Source: an uncultured Bacteroidota bacterium (GTDB lineage: Bacteria > Bacteroidota > Bacteroidia > B-17B0 > Aurantibacillaceae). Taken from it: DNA of 64,000 bases. The translations under genes were made by a program, and so were the position numbers. This document shows, one piece after another, positions 35,647-45,137 of the stretch. Where the stretch lies: positions 1 through 64,000 of the forward strand of contig CAILKE010000055.1 in assembly GCA_903834765.1 (NCBI GenBank), written 5' to 3'. Numbering within the stretch: the first letter of the stretch is position 1; each line of letters starts with the position of its first letter. A model generated the notes under the pieces. The model was not told the origin of the DNA. It ran no database searches and saw nothing but the letters and a program-made list of their open reading frames with translations.

Positions 35647-36381
35647 TTAATTAATAATTGTTATCCCAGTCTTAACAAAGCTAAACATATTTCGGAATAA
35701 ATATTTTTTGCCTGCAACCGTTTGATAATTGTAATTAATTGCTTCTATTTTAACCACAGCGTTAGTGCCTATCAGTAAAGGATTAAACATAGATGGTGTT
35801 AAATAATAGGTGTTAGCATAATTGGGTGCTTGTAAAGCAATATAATGTGGTGAAGATGCATTGTTGTTGTCATTAACGGTTATTCTAATGCTATCCGCAT
35901 GTTGTATATTATTAATAGCTACAAAAAGTGTGTCTGATTTTTTTAAAGTGCTGCCTACCATACTTTGATTGATCGTAAAACTAGGAAAAACTCCACCGAA
36001 TATAAAATTCATAGAAGGGATTGCGCTATAACCAGTCACTTTCCAGTGTTGTTGGGTAAAGTTCACATTTTCATCATCGTCATCTTCTTCCTCTTGTGAA
36101 AATGAGTAAAATTTTTTGGTGCTATTATATTCTAAGTCTTCATCATTAAATTTTACATTACCCACTTTGCTAAAAGCGGTTGTTGGTATAGTTAAACTGG
36201 GTGTATAGGTAAAATATGCCGCCGTGCCATAGTTTGCAATTAACACAGTACTATTATTTTTATAATGATTTGTTTTATCAATAATAAATACACCATTTAT
36301 TAAATTGGGAGAAGCAGTTTGAGCCACTAATCGTATAGCAACTATCGTTGCTATACCGATAATTATTAATTTCTTTCTCAT
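35647..36381 (-). CDS. exported protein of unknown function with acidic run
   Basis: The product has 244 residues with a cleavable signal peptide (about 1-20, ending RLVAQ) instead of a lipobox. It is a distant paralogue of the lipoprotein downstream. It has an insertion EEEDDDDEN (about 96-104) that the paralogue lacks. Its ATG overlaps the stop of the preceding gene as TAATG, indicating translational coupling with the T9SS protein. The pair may form a complex with that protein or be its partners at the surface; this is inference from gene order only. Confidence 0.75.
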   Translation of the reverse strand: MRKKLIIIGIATIVAIRLVAQTASPNLINGVFIIDKTNHYKNNSTVLIANYGTAAYFTYTPSLTIPTTAFSKVGNVKFNDEDLEYNSTKKFYSFSQEEEDDDDENVNFTQQHWKVTGYSAIPSMNFIFGGVFPSFTINQSMVGSTLKKSDTLFVAINNIQHADSIRITVNDNNNASSPHYIALQAPNYANTYYLTPSMFNPLLIGTNAVVKIEAINYNYQTVAGKKYLFRNMFSFVKTGITIIN

Positions 36382-38765
36382 TATTCTTTAATTATTTTCT
36401 GAGTTTTATTAGTGCCATTGGTTGTAGTAAATTTTAAAATATACGTACCAGCGGCATACGAACTTAAATCAATACTAACACCCGAATCCATTTGTTTTAA
36501 TGTATTATTGTTATATATTACTTTACCACCCAAATCCATTACGGTGATAAATCCTATTTCGTTATCAGCTAATAAAAAGTAAGCGCTTACTTCGTCTTTA
36601 GTAACTGTAGGTTTTACAAAAAGTTCTCTGCTATAATCTGGGTTAGCCGCCTTTAGCATAGCTTCTATCGGACTTTCTTCTGTAGGTAATTCTGTAATTA
36701 AATTTTGATCATGCTCGGTTACAGGTTCTGTATTTAAAACAGCCATTTGCTCAGGGTAATTTACAGTGTGGAATCTTACTCCATTAGCGTAACTATCGTT
36801 TGATAGAGAGTTTGGCTCTGTCCCTGTACTATCAGCACCATTAGCCATTCTAAACACACCAACATCAGCAGCACAATCAAATTTTTGAATGTAGGCATGA
36901 AAGTTAGGACCCGAAGTTGTACTGCCATTCCCCGTTATGCTAACGCCTGAACCAAAATAAATAGTTTTACCTGCACGCCATACGGTTGGGCTAGTACAAG
37001 TAACATTTGTATTATTAGTAGTAATGGTTTCGTAAGCATTTACATTAGAGCATCCTAAACCAACAGGATTATTAATTATTATGTCACTTAAATCAGTCAT
37101 TGAGTTTGCTAACAAACTATTATTAAACCCTTGTAGATAATATAAATTATGATACAGCATAAAATCAATTCCATTATATTCACCAGATGGAAAAGCTAAT
37201 GGAGCTACCCCACGTCTATTAGGGTGATCGCATCTATTATCTGAGCTCCATTGATAAGTAGATTGATTGTTTGTGCCGAAATTATAAATACCATCACAAG
37301 GTGCGCCATCTAATAACGATAAGAATGTATATTGAGGATTCGGCTCATAAGAAGGTTTATCATGTAAAAGAGCGTGTGCTATGGGGCCATGATCCAATGG
37401 CGAACCTATAGGATAAGCGTTAGTGGTAATTGAAGTAGCAGTAATATTTTGATAAAACCCTGGTGTAAACAAGTGAGATGTTATTGATACTAAATGCCAT
37501 AACCAAGATACAATAAGCCCAAAAAAGTTTGTTACAGGATCGCCTTGAAGTTGTACAATAGCTTGGTCAACCCATTTATCTAATACTGTCCCATAAACAC
37601 AATCACATATTGCAGATAGGTTAGTATTAAACACCCTAGTGTCTATACCAACTGAAGGGTCATATGGATTAACAACTGGGATACTTGCCGCCGTATTCCA
37701 AAGACCAAAGCCAATTGTTAATGAATAATTATTATGATTTCCACTACCTCCTGTTGGCGTTCCCAATAAACTGGTACTTGGTATAGTATAATTATCACTT
37801 GTTATAAAACTCTCACTTTCAGCTAAGGGATATCCATAAGTAGTTGCATTGTCACCAGTAGATACATTTACGCAATTTACGGGATTTTTAATATGCCAAC
37901 CAGTAGCTAAAGAGCCATTACAACTACTACCATCTGAAATTCTTTTAGCATCCCTAATATGGTTTATGATTCTTGTTGCTTGGTTACGAGCTTCATCTCT
38001 AATATCTGAAATATTTGTATAAGAAAAAACATTGGAGCCATCAGTTACACCAGAACCTACAAATTTATTAACAAAAGCTAAGCCTAATAATAAATCATAG
38101 GCTTGATCTTGACTTTCAGCAAAAAGTCCGTTAGGATTATTGTCGTTTACAAAACTACTCCAACTGCTACTTGTTTTAAACATCCCTGCTTGACAATTAG
38201 AATGAAAACCCTTATCTCCTGTATCAAATGTACTTGGGTCGCCACCAGGTATATTGTATTTTGTACTTGAATGATCCCATGTATTATAATAGTTGAAATG
38301 ATCATAATTATCTCTTGTGAAATTTTTAGGAACATCATCTCTTACAAAAAATCCATTAAGTGTATTAGTACCATTAACTGTAACCCCTTCCGCTTTATAA
38401 TCTACTCTATCAAAGGCATTCAGTGCACAAAATAATTCGTGCTTTACCTTATCGGTGTTTTGAGAATTTTTGACTAACAAAGCGTATTCTGTTGCTAATT
38501 GTGCAATATATAAACCTAGGGTAGAAGTTCCGTCACCCAATTCCATATTTGACCTCACATCAGGGCTAGTAAAACCGGAACTCGTTGATCCCCGCTGATT
38601 AAAGGGAAAACTCTCACCATCTCCTGTACCCACTTTTACAAAATCGTTATTAAGGCGTGTTTTATACCACCAATATTTTCGATGATTATCCGTTGTATTT
38701 TGAGCAATATTTGCATTACTGATAATAACTAACAGTAATATATTAATTTTCAAATGTAATTTCAT
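36381..38765 (-). CDS. large secreted protein with type A T9SS sorting domain, function unknown
   Basis: I use the ATG at 38765, which gives a signal peptide MKLHLKINILLLVIISNANIAQ and 794 residues; an upstream frame to 38822 would overlap the previous gene by 80 bp. The mature part starts with KYWWYKTRLNNDFVKVGTG. A central region rich in Asn, Asp and aromatic residues (residues of about 150-500) looks like an all-helical or mixed fold, and a Cys-containing segment is near 590-640. The C-terminal stretch (EIGFITVMDLGGKVIY ... AAGTYILKFTT) is a type A sorting domain. I cannot assign the catalytic or binding role. Confidence 0.82.
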   Translation of the reverse strand: MKLHLKINILLLVIISNANIAQNTTDNHRKYWWYKTRLNNDFVKVGTGDGESFPFNQRGSTSSGFTSPDVRSNMELGDGTSTLGLYIAQLATEYALLVKNSQNTDKVKHELFCALNAFDRVDYKAEGVTVNGTNTLNGFFVRDDVPKNFTRDNYDHFNYYNTWDHSSTKYNIPGGDPSTFDTGDKGFHSNCQAGMFKTSSSWSSFVNDNNPNGLFAESQDQAYDLLLGLAFVNKFVGSGVTDGSNVFSYTNISDIRDEARNQATRIINHIRDAKRISDGSSCNGSLATGWHIKNPVNCVNVSTGDNATTYGYPLAESESFITSDNYTIPSTSLLGTPTGGSGNHNNYSLTIGFGLWNTAASIPVVNPYDPSVGIDTRVFNTNLSAICDCVYGTVLDKWVDQAIVQLQGDPVTNFFGLIVSWLWHLVSITSHLFTPGFYQNITATSITTNAYPIGSPLDHGPIAHALLHDKPSYEPNPQYTFLSLLDGAPCDGIYNFGTNNQSTYQWSSDNRCDHPNRRGVAPLAFPSGEYNGIDFMLYHNLYYLQGFNNSLLANSMTDLSDIIINNPVGLGCSNVNAYETITTNNTNVTCTSPTVWRAGKTIYFGSGVSITGNGSTTSGPNFHAYIQKFDCAADVGVFRMANGADSTGTEPNSLSNDSYANGVRFHTVNYPEQMAVLNTEPVTEHDQNLITELPTEESPIEAMLKAANPDYSRELFVKPTVTKDEVSAYFLLADNEIGFITVMDLGGKVIYNNNTLKQMDSGVSIDLSSYAAGTYILKFTTTNGTNKTQKIIKE

Positions 38766-39258
38766 AGACATTGCCATTATACGTTTTTTTAATTTTTGAT
38801 TTTTTTGTGGATAAATAAACAACTTCCCATTCTATTTCCCCAGCACGCCATGGGAATAGATCTTTTAAGTAATAATTTTGTCGAAACAAACCACCAAGGG
38901 TAACAGTCTTTTTACCTTTTTCCCATTTTAAAGTGAAAACGCTATTGGGATCAAATAAATCGGAAGATACAATCCAATATCCATCTTTACTGAATGGAGT
39001 AAACTGTTCTGATTTTACATCCCTATTTGTTTTGTTGTATGGGTATCCACCATTTGGCTGAATAGGAGCATAATATAAATTTAATAAATCTAAACTATCG
39101 ATACCATTTACAAGATAAGATGTAATGTGTCCTTTCATAACAGGTAAATCTGTTGGGTTCTTAAACCACAGCGTATTTTCAGGATATTTTTTACAAGTTG
39201 TAAAAAGACTTATAATAGTTATTACTGCTAGGCTTGTTAATAGGATTTTTGTTTTCAT
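38743..39258 (-). CDS. small lipoprotein of unknown function
   Basis: The product has 171 residues. The lipobox is ISLFTTC with Cys22, followed by KKYPEN. The mature part is beta-rich and contains LFPWRAGEIEWEVVYL near the C-terminus. No known domain is recognised. Its last codons overlap the start of the large T9SS protein gene by 23 bp. A perfect DnaA-box-like sequence (TTATCCACA on the minus strand, 38806-38814) lies inside the coding region and is probably chance. Confidence 0.72.
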   Translation of the reverse strand: MKTKILLTSLAVITIISLFTTCKKYPENTLWFKNPTDLPVMKGHITSYLVNGIDSLDLLNLYYAPIQPNGGYPYNKTNRDVKSEQFTPFSKDGYWIVSSDLFDPNSVFTLKWEKGKKTVTLGGLFRQNYYLKDLFPWRAGEIEWEVVYLSTKKSKIKKTYNGNVYEITFEN

Positions 39259-39294
39259 AGTGTTAGTTTTTGTTTTATATAAATATAAGCAAAA

Positions 39295-40251
39295 CTATTT
39301 TTTAATTTCTTTTTTAAGAGCGTCTATTTCTTTTTGTTGTTGTACAATGTATAAGGTTAGCTCTTCTATTTTTTGTAATAAAATAGCGTCCATTTCGGCA
39401 GTATTAATGCCGTTGGTTTTTACTTCTTGTTCGCTTGGCACAGATGGTAAGTGTTTATTAGTGTTATAAAAATGTTCCACTTCTGCTAATGGCAATAGTT
39501 TGTAATTCTTGTCGAATACAAAATCAGCCCATTTAGTAGGATCAACCACTACTAATTCTTTACAAGCCAGTTTGCCATCAAATTGAAATCCGCTATTAGC
39601 GTGTAGATGGGTAGCTAGTATATGTTTCGTTCCAAAAAATATTTGCCCATTATTTTTAACACTCATGCGTAAAATGCTATTGGTTTTAATATTAAAATCA
39701 AAATTTTCAATAGTTCCTATCCATCGGTTATTACTATTTACATGGTTACCATAAGTGTTCCAAGTAAAAGGAATTACCGGAGGAGTTGGGCAAGGGTTTG
39801 CATCTAAAGCGTTTTCTATATTTAATATTTGTGATGCGTCTAACGCCATTACTGCCACATTGCTGCCAGATGTTGGTTGAGCTAATAATATTTTTAAACA
39901 TGGATCAATAGCCATAGGTGCTGCTGCATTTATTACTAATCCACCACTAACTTTTAGCCCTACTACAGAAGTTGTTCCGGCAACTTTCATATCGCCTCCA
40001 ACAACCGCATTCCCATCAATTAAAATATCTTTTTGGGCACGCATGGTGTCTTTCGCTATGACTTCACCGGTTGCTGTTACATCCCCAACAGCAGACACAC
40101 TTCCTTTGGTAGAAATATTATTTATTACATGTAAGGAATCGCTTACCTTTAAGTTACCAGTAATAGTAGTAGTTGGCACTGTTTGAGCCTGTAAATTAAT
40201 GCTTATGCTTGTAGCTATACAACATATTGCAATGGTAAATAGTTTTTTCAT
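39295..40251 (-). CDS. fibre-like exported protein with tail-fibre/endosialidase-type C-terminus
   Basis: The product has 318 residues with a signal peptide (about 1-22, ending NLQAQ). Residues of about 30-110 contain repeated short beta segments with the pattern of trimeric fibres (GNLKVSDSLHV, GSVSAVGDVTATGEVIAKDT, GGDMKVAGTTSV). The end has VEHFYNTNKHLPSVPSEQEV and a terminal coiled coil (MDAILLQKIEELTLYIVQQQKEIDALKKEIKK). This is the usual C-terminus of Bacteroidota fibre proteins, related to phage tail-fibre chaperone-like regions. It probably forms a surface-exposed trimer. It is the first gene of the minus-strand secreted-protein run. Confidence 0.78.
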   Translation of the reverse strand: MKKLFTIAICCIATSISINLQAQTVPTTTITGNLKVSDSLHVINNISTKGSVSAVGDVTATGEVIAKDTMRAQKDILIDGNAVVGGDMKVAGTTSVVGLKVSGGLVINAAAPMAIDPCLKILLAQPTSGSNVAVMALDASQILNIENALDANPCPTPPVIPFTWNTYGNHVNSNNRWIGTIENFDFNIKTNSILRMSVKNNGQIFFGTKHILATHLHANSGFQFDGKLACKELVVVDPTKWADFVFDKNYKLLPLAEVEHFYNTNKHLPSVPSEQEVKTNGINTAEMDAILLQKIEELTLYIVQQQKEIDALKKEIKK

Positions 40252-40396
40252 AAAATAGTTTTAGTAATTATTATTATGTGACAAACATATTCAAATAAAA
40301 ATAATTCGCACTACCGTTAAAGACGTTTTTGGCACAAAACAAATTTCTTATTGTGTTCTTAACATGGTAAAAACCTAGTAAGTTATTAAAAAAAAT

Positions 40397-40430
40397 AAAA
40401 GTCCCTCAATAAATATTGAGGGACTTTTTT
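40397..40430. terminator. bidirectional terminator, near-copy of the one at 33531
   Basis: GTCCCTCAAT (40401-40410) pairs with ATTGAGGGAC (40415-40424) around a 4-base loop, with A before (40397-40400) and T after (40425-40430). It ends the amidase transcript on the minus strand. Stem and flanks repeat those of the terminator 7 kb away. Confidence 0.92.
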
Positions 40431-40457
40431 ATGGAATGATGTCGCAACTAAGAACGC

Positions 40458-43400
40458 TTAATTCTTAATCATTTTTTTGTACAACACATTATTATTAAGT
40501 TTCACTTTTACAAAATAGCTGCCGCTACTAAGTCCTAAAGAATTAACATCAATAGTTTTGGTAAATGTGCCTTTACTTTCTTTTGTATGAAATTGCATCA
40601 CTTCTTTTCCTAAGGCATCTACTATTGCTAAATCTACATCACTATCCGTCGTTAACGTCACGCTTATTTCAAAACTATGCGTAAAAGGATTAGGATACAC
40701 TGATATTAAATTACTTTCTTGCATATCTTTTACACCTGTTGCAACCGTAACGGTTTGTCCGTTTGTACTAACTACACTGCTAAACAATCCTGCACCATCT
40801 TCTGATTTCACATTGAAGTAATAAACCTGTCCGGCAGTTAATGTTAAGCTTTTTGCTGTCACAAGTGTATCACCTAAGTTACTTGTCCACGTCAATGTAT
40901 TTACGGCGCCAGGTGTTGTTCCTATCGAATACCAGTATCTTGATATACCAGAATTAGGATCTTTTGAAGAAGACCAATTGGCAGATAAAGAATCGCTCGT
41001 AACAACGGTATTAATGTCTGCATTTTTTCCATCATTAATAGCTGTAACAGCAGTTGGAGCTGTCCAATCAACGTTAATGTCATCATAAAAAATAGACGAT
41101 AAGTTACCAGCCACATCGTTTACTATTGATTTCACTTTACAAGCGTTTGTTGTAGGGTTAGGATTCTGATAACGCGCATCATTTGCATTTCCGCTGCCTA
41201 CCGAAACGGTAACAGAAGATACAGGACGCGAACGGTAGACTTTAATTTCATCTAAGCTCCAAATAGCATTTCCACTTCTAAATGAAATGTATTTCCCACT
41301 CGCTAAAGGAGCAGGGTCGGTCCAGGTTGCGATTAAAGAGTTGTCTTTATATACATCCATTTTACCTGTAATTCTATCGTAAATAACTTTAAAATCATAC
41401 CACTGACTAGCAACTAAATTTACGGCAGCTGTGTATGTTGGTGTTCCAAACGTGTTAACACCGCCAGAGTATGATGTTTTGTAAAGTTGTACCGCTTGGT
41501 TGTCTAATCTAAACCAAACGAAGTAGCTGTTTCCTCTATTGACGCTGTCTGGCGCATCGCAAAAAAAGTGAAACCCAGCGCGACGATTGGTACCGGCACC
41601 GCTTATTTTTGCTTTAAAATTATATAAATAACGGTTAGATAAGGTTTGGGTTAGTGCTGCGTAAATATTGGTATTAGAAGCCGGCACACTCACTTCATCC
41701 GATTGTTCTAAAGCATTGGTATTAATGCCCCAAGTTCCTACTTTTTGTGTCCATTCCGGGTGAATGGCTAAGTCAAAATTATCTGAGAAAAAACCATGTG
41801 TATAATTTCCTCTCCATTCTGTTCCATCATAATCAATTACCTGATAAAAACTTTTATCTAATCCTGAACCGCCTGCATTATCAGCATCGGTAAAGGTTTC
41901 GGTAAAGTTAGCTGTTTTCCAAGCACCAACAGATGATGCTAAAGTAGTAGGAGCAATATTATCCGTAACTGTTGTACTAGTTGGCACCGCATTACTTGTA
42001 TAAGTGGCGGCCCAACCGGCAAGGTTAGTAGCACAATCGGAACGAAACTCTATTAATAAACTTGAACCAGTTGAATTGATATTTCCCGGTGAAACATTAT
42101 TTGTGTATTTCCCAATTAACGGAGAACTTGTAGTTGCCCCATCATAGATGAACATATAATCATATCCATTTTCAACAGCAAAAGAGGTAAAATTCATGCT
42201 AATGGAAGTAGCGCCCGATGGCTGGAATAACCATAATTTTCGTTCATCATCACTATAATTAGCACTTGCTCCACCAGTATCATAAAACGTTCCACCCGTT
42301 GCTGTAAGAGTTGTAATGGTGGGTGTGTTATTAATTAATTTATAATAGGTTTCCCAATTCCAATTTGGACCTGGATCATCATGTGTTTGGTTAGGGAACA
42401 TTTGGTGTCCTTTTACTTTAACGCAGGTTCCTTGTAAACATTGAGTTGTAGAGCCACTACAGCTTGGTCCAAAATAAGTGCGTAAAGGATTAATAGCATT
42501 ACTTGAGCAAATATCTTTTACTAAGTTAGCACTACCTTGATACATAGCCATTGTATACCAGCCTGTTTGATTGACATAACCTTCATGCTCAATGCCAACG
42601 GTGTAAGGGTTTTCAGAACCAACGTGCCATGCTTTATTTACTTCTAAAACCATTTGAGTAATTTGTCCATCGGAGCTACGAGCTACATAATGAGCAGATA
42701 CACTAGCGGCACAATTTTGAAACCAAGAGATGCAACCAGCATAAGAGCCTTCTACATCATGTATCGTAACTGCTGAAATTGCAGTGCCGCTTCGTGAGCT
42801 ATAATTACAAGACCCAGCGGCTACCCATAATGCTGGCGGATAATCGGCAGACATCACAGAATTAATAGCACCAGAAGAACGGTAAGTTGCACCGGTACTA
42901 TTGGTAACGGAAGTTGAACTTATGATAATCGAATTGGAGCTAAGTATATCGTAATTATTGCCAAAAATTGTTTGAAGATTAATTCCGTAATCAGGGAAGC
43001 CATAAAAATCTTGAAACTCACCTTGAGTTAGGAACCAATATAATTGGTATAAATGCGAGTTCATCGCAAAATCACTTTGTAAATTAGCTGTTAATGGTAG
43101 TTCACTAAGGGCTACAAAAATAGGTTTATAATCTGCTAAATTATTCCCAGAAATAGATTGTTGGGTTTGTAATATAGAAAATGCTTTTGCATAGGCTAAG
43201 ATGTTTTTTTCAGGATCGGATTTCATATCAGTTACTGTGTAACCTGATAATTGAGAAACGTAGATTAAATTATTTCTGAAATAACCTTTTCCGTTTTCTG
43301 TTAATCCCATTACGCCATAGGCTTTTGGATACCCAATACAACTGGCAGGTTGATTATCATTTAAATGATAAAAACGACTTTGAGAAAATGCAATAGATTC

Positions 43401-43547
43401 TAATATGCCCTTTGGTATAGAAGGATTAAGGCTGTACGCCTTTCTAAAGGAAGCCTCGTAAGCATTAGGCACAATCAAATCGGAAATTGATTTTGCTTGA
43501 GTTTTTAATGTAATAACAGCGGCAATAATTAGTAAAAGTTTTTTCAT
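40458..43547 (-). CDS. T9SS-secreted peptidoglycan amidase with CUB domain
   Basis: The product has 1029 residues. A signal peptide (about 1-18) is followed by a helical region (about 30-200) that resembles a lytic-transglycosylase fold (PKGILESIAFSQSRF, YGVMGLTENG). An Amidase_2 domain (about 235-400) has zinc-ligand candidates His263 (TIHDVEG), His381 and Asp391 (GHQMFPNQTHDDPGP, spaced as in AmpD). A CUB domain is at about 410-520 (YDYMFIYDG), and a laminin-G-like beta-sandwich at about 590-740. The type A T9SS domain (ISVYPNPFTHSFEISV ...) is at the C-terminus. It should cleave the MurNAc-L-Ala bond of foreign or self peptidoglycan outside the cell. The transglycosylase reading is tentative. 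Confidence 0.9.
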   Translation of the reverse strand: MKKLLLIIAAVITLKTQAKSISDLIVPNAYEASFRKAYSLNPSIPKGILESIAFSQSRFYHLNDNQPASCIGYPKAYGVMGLTENGKGYFRNNLIYVSQLSGYTVTDMKSDPEKNILAYAKAFSILQTQQSISGNNLADYKPIFVALSELPLTANLQSDFAMNSHLYQLYWFLTQGEFQDFYGFPDYGINLQTIFGNNYDILSSNSIIISSTSVTNSTGATYRSSGAINSVMSADYPPALWVAAGSCNYSSRSGTAISAVTIHDVEGSYAGCISWFQNCAASVSAHYVARSSDGQITQMVLEVNKAWHVGSENPYTVGIEHEGYVNQTGWYTMAMYQGSANLVKDICSSNAINPLRTYFGPSCSGSTTQCLQGTCVKVKGHQMFPNQTHDDPGPNWNWETYYKLINNTPTITTLTATGGTFYDTGGASANYSDDERKLWLFQPSGATSISMNFTSFAVENGYDYMFIYDGATTSSPLIGKYTNNVSPGNINSTGSSLLIEFRSDCATNLAGWAATYTSNAVPTSTTVTDNIAPTTLASSVGAWKTANFTETFTDADNAGGSGLDKSFYQVIDYDGTEWRGNYTHGFFSDNFDLAIHPEWTQKVGTWGINTNALEQSDEVSVPASNTNIYAALTQTLSNRYLYNFKAKISGAGTNRRAGFHFFCDAPDSVNRGNSYFVWFRLDNQAVQLYKTSYSGGVNTFGTPTYTAAVNLVASQWYDFKVIYDRITGKMDVYKDNSLIATWTDPAPLASGKYISFRSGNAIWSLDEIKVYRSRPVSSVTVSVGSGNANDARYQNPNPTTNACKVKSIVNDVAGNLSSIFYDDINVDWTAPTAVTAINDGKNADINTVVTSDSLSANWSSSKDPNSGISRYWYSIGTTPGAVNTLTWTSNLGDTLVTAKSLTLTAGQVYYFNVKSEDGAGLFSSVVSTNGQTVTVATGVKDMQESNLISVYPNPFTHSFEISVTLTTDSDVDLAIVDALGKEVMQFHTKESKGTFTKTIDVNSLGLSSGSYFVKVKLNNNVLYKKMIKN

Positions 43548-43915
43548 ATTTAGATATTATTTGATTTATAAATTATATTAAAACAGTTGGTTTGACTAGC
43601 ATTCGTGATTTTCGAAATAAGATTATTTAATAGGTCTTGATTATTTCAAATAAAATTAAATAAAAAACGAATACTATAAAATTTAAATATTTGCTAAACT
43701 ATTTTAGTATGATAACTTTTATATATAAATATAATATCTTTTCAAAATTGATTAATAGAGAATTTACTTAGTATTTTTCAAAGTAAACATTTGTCTAATT
43801 AAATTATGAATTTTTTTAGCGAAAAAGTAATAAGTAAGCAGCTATTCATTCAGATTTTGGATGCAATGCCTCATAACAACTGCATGCATACTGTTAATTG
43901 AAATTTCAAATTTTT
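43548..43915. other. gene-free AT-rich spacer
   Basis: This 368-bp stretch between the amidase start and the end of the glycosyltransferase gene must hold the amidase promoter. I see no well-formed TAnnTTTG/-33 pair on the minus strand, no hairpin with a T-tract and no open frame worth calling. Confidence 0.5.
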
Positions 43916-45046
43916 TTATTTAGTTGATTCAATTAAGCGAATCAATGTTTTTGTTTTGGTACTATTAGACATAGATAGCGAGGATTTTTTTCTTTCTTCT
44001 AAATCAGCAATAGAAAATGATTGATTCATCAACTCATTAATTGAAGAAATATAAGTTGCAGGTGTATCGCATACTTGACAAGATTTTGCTAAATCGGTAC
44101 CTGCTAACATGTTTGTATTAGCTAATATATATCTGCCAGAGAATAATACATTGACTAATTTTAATTTCAGTCCGGTAGTTTGGTGCGTGTATAAGCAATG
44201 AATGTGAGCATCTTCAATAATGGTTTGCATTTCTTGTTCCGTACAATTTTGTTTTAATTTAATATGCGGGTATAGCTTTATGTTATCTATAAGATGTTGA
44301 GGCGGATTTAAACCTGCAATAATAAAAGAATAAGAGATTTTTGAAAATACGTTATCAATCAACCAATTTGCCGCTATGTAATTTTCGGAGATAGATAAAT
44401 TTCCATGATATAAAATATACTCACCTTTACCTTGCTTAATAATCACATCATCATAAGGATGAAAGCTGGGTAAATAGATAGTAGGTGTTTGAGGATAGGT
44501 GTTTTTAAAATATTGTAAATCTGTTTCTGAAACGGATAAAATACAACTAGCATTTGTAATCTGTTTCTCAAAACGCTTTAATTTAAAGGCTTCTAGTTTA
44601 AGGTATAGTTTTTTTAGCAAGGACGTTTCTGCTTTTGCCAATTCTAAAAAATAGTTGTGTTCGATGTTGCTATGTCTAAATAGTTTGATTCTGTTTTTAA
44701 AATCCGCATCATTTATCAAATAACAGCTATGTAATACTTCAAATAAAATAGGATAATTGTCTTGTAACAGGTGCTGTTTTAATTCTGAGCTTATACGTGA
44801 TTTTACATTGTATGGCAATACCGATAATTGATTGATGAATGAGGTATTGCGTTTATAATAATAAACTTTCTCGCATAATTTTTCTAGTTCTGGAGATGAT
44901 TTTCTATTACCATATTCAAAGCAATGTAAAATCACTTTTATTCCTTCCTTATTTAAGCATCTTATTTTATGAAATACATCAATGACTCCGCCATAATTAG
45001 CAGGGTAGGGGATATCGAACGAAATAATATGCAGATGGGTATTCAC
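43916..45046 (-). CDS. GT-B fold glycosyltransferase
   Basis: The product has 376 residues with GTG as the likely start (45046). The N-terminal part (FDIPYPANYGGVIDVFHKIRCL, about 10-32) has the glycine-rich acceptor-side loop of family 4-like glycosyltransferases. The C-terminal half has the donor-domain elements: ILYHGNLSISENYIAANWLI, FIIAGLNPP, and TGLKLKLVNVLFSGRYILAN. The last replaces the classical EGFGLPxLEAM region, so the nucleotide-sugar contact is unusual. It probably acts on a surface polysaccharide or lipid in the cytoplasm. It is not in a visible polysaccharide locus, and donor and acceptor cannot be predicted. Confidence 0.75.
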   Translation of the reverse strand: MNTHLHIISFDIPYPANYGGVIDVFHKIRCLNKEGIKVILHCFEYGNRKSSPELEKLCEKVYYYKRNTSFINQLSVLPYNVKSRISSELKQHLLQDNYPILFEVLHSCYLINDADFKNRIKLFRHSNIEHNYFLELAKAETSLLKKLYLKLEAFKLKRFEKQITNASCILSVSETDLQYFKNTYPQTPTIYLPSFHPYDDVIIKQGKGEYILYHGNLSISENYIAANWLIDNVFSKISYSFIIAGLNPPQHLIDNIKLYPHIKLKQNCTEQEMQTIIEDAHIHCLYTHQTTGLKLKLVNVLFSGRYILANTNMLAGTDLAKSCQVCDTPATYISSINELMNQSFSIADLEERKKSSLSMSNSTKTKTLIRLIESTK

Positions 45047-45137
45047 TTAGTAAATATAAATATTTATTAATAAGTGGTGGTTTTCATATTTAAATATTGT
45101 TTTTTGTAGGAACAAGTAAATCAAGTATCTTTATCTG

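Noticed and set aside
38806-38814. Perfect DnaA box TTATCCACA (minus strand)
   Set aside because: A single copy inside the coding region of a lipoprotein gene; one 9-mer is expected by chance in AT-rich DNA of this length.
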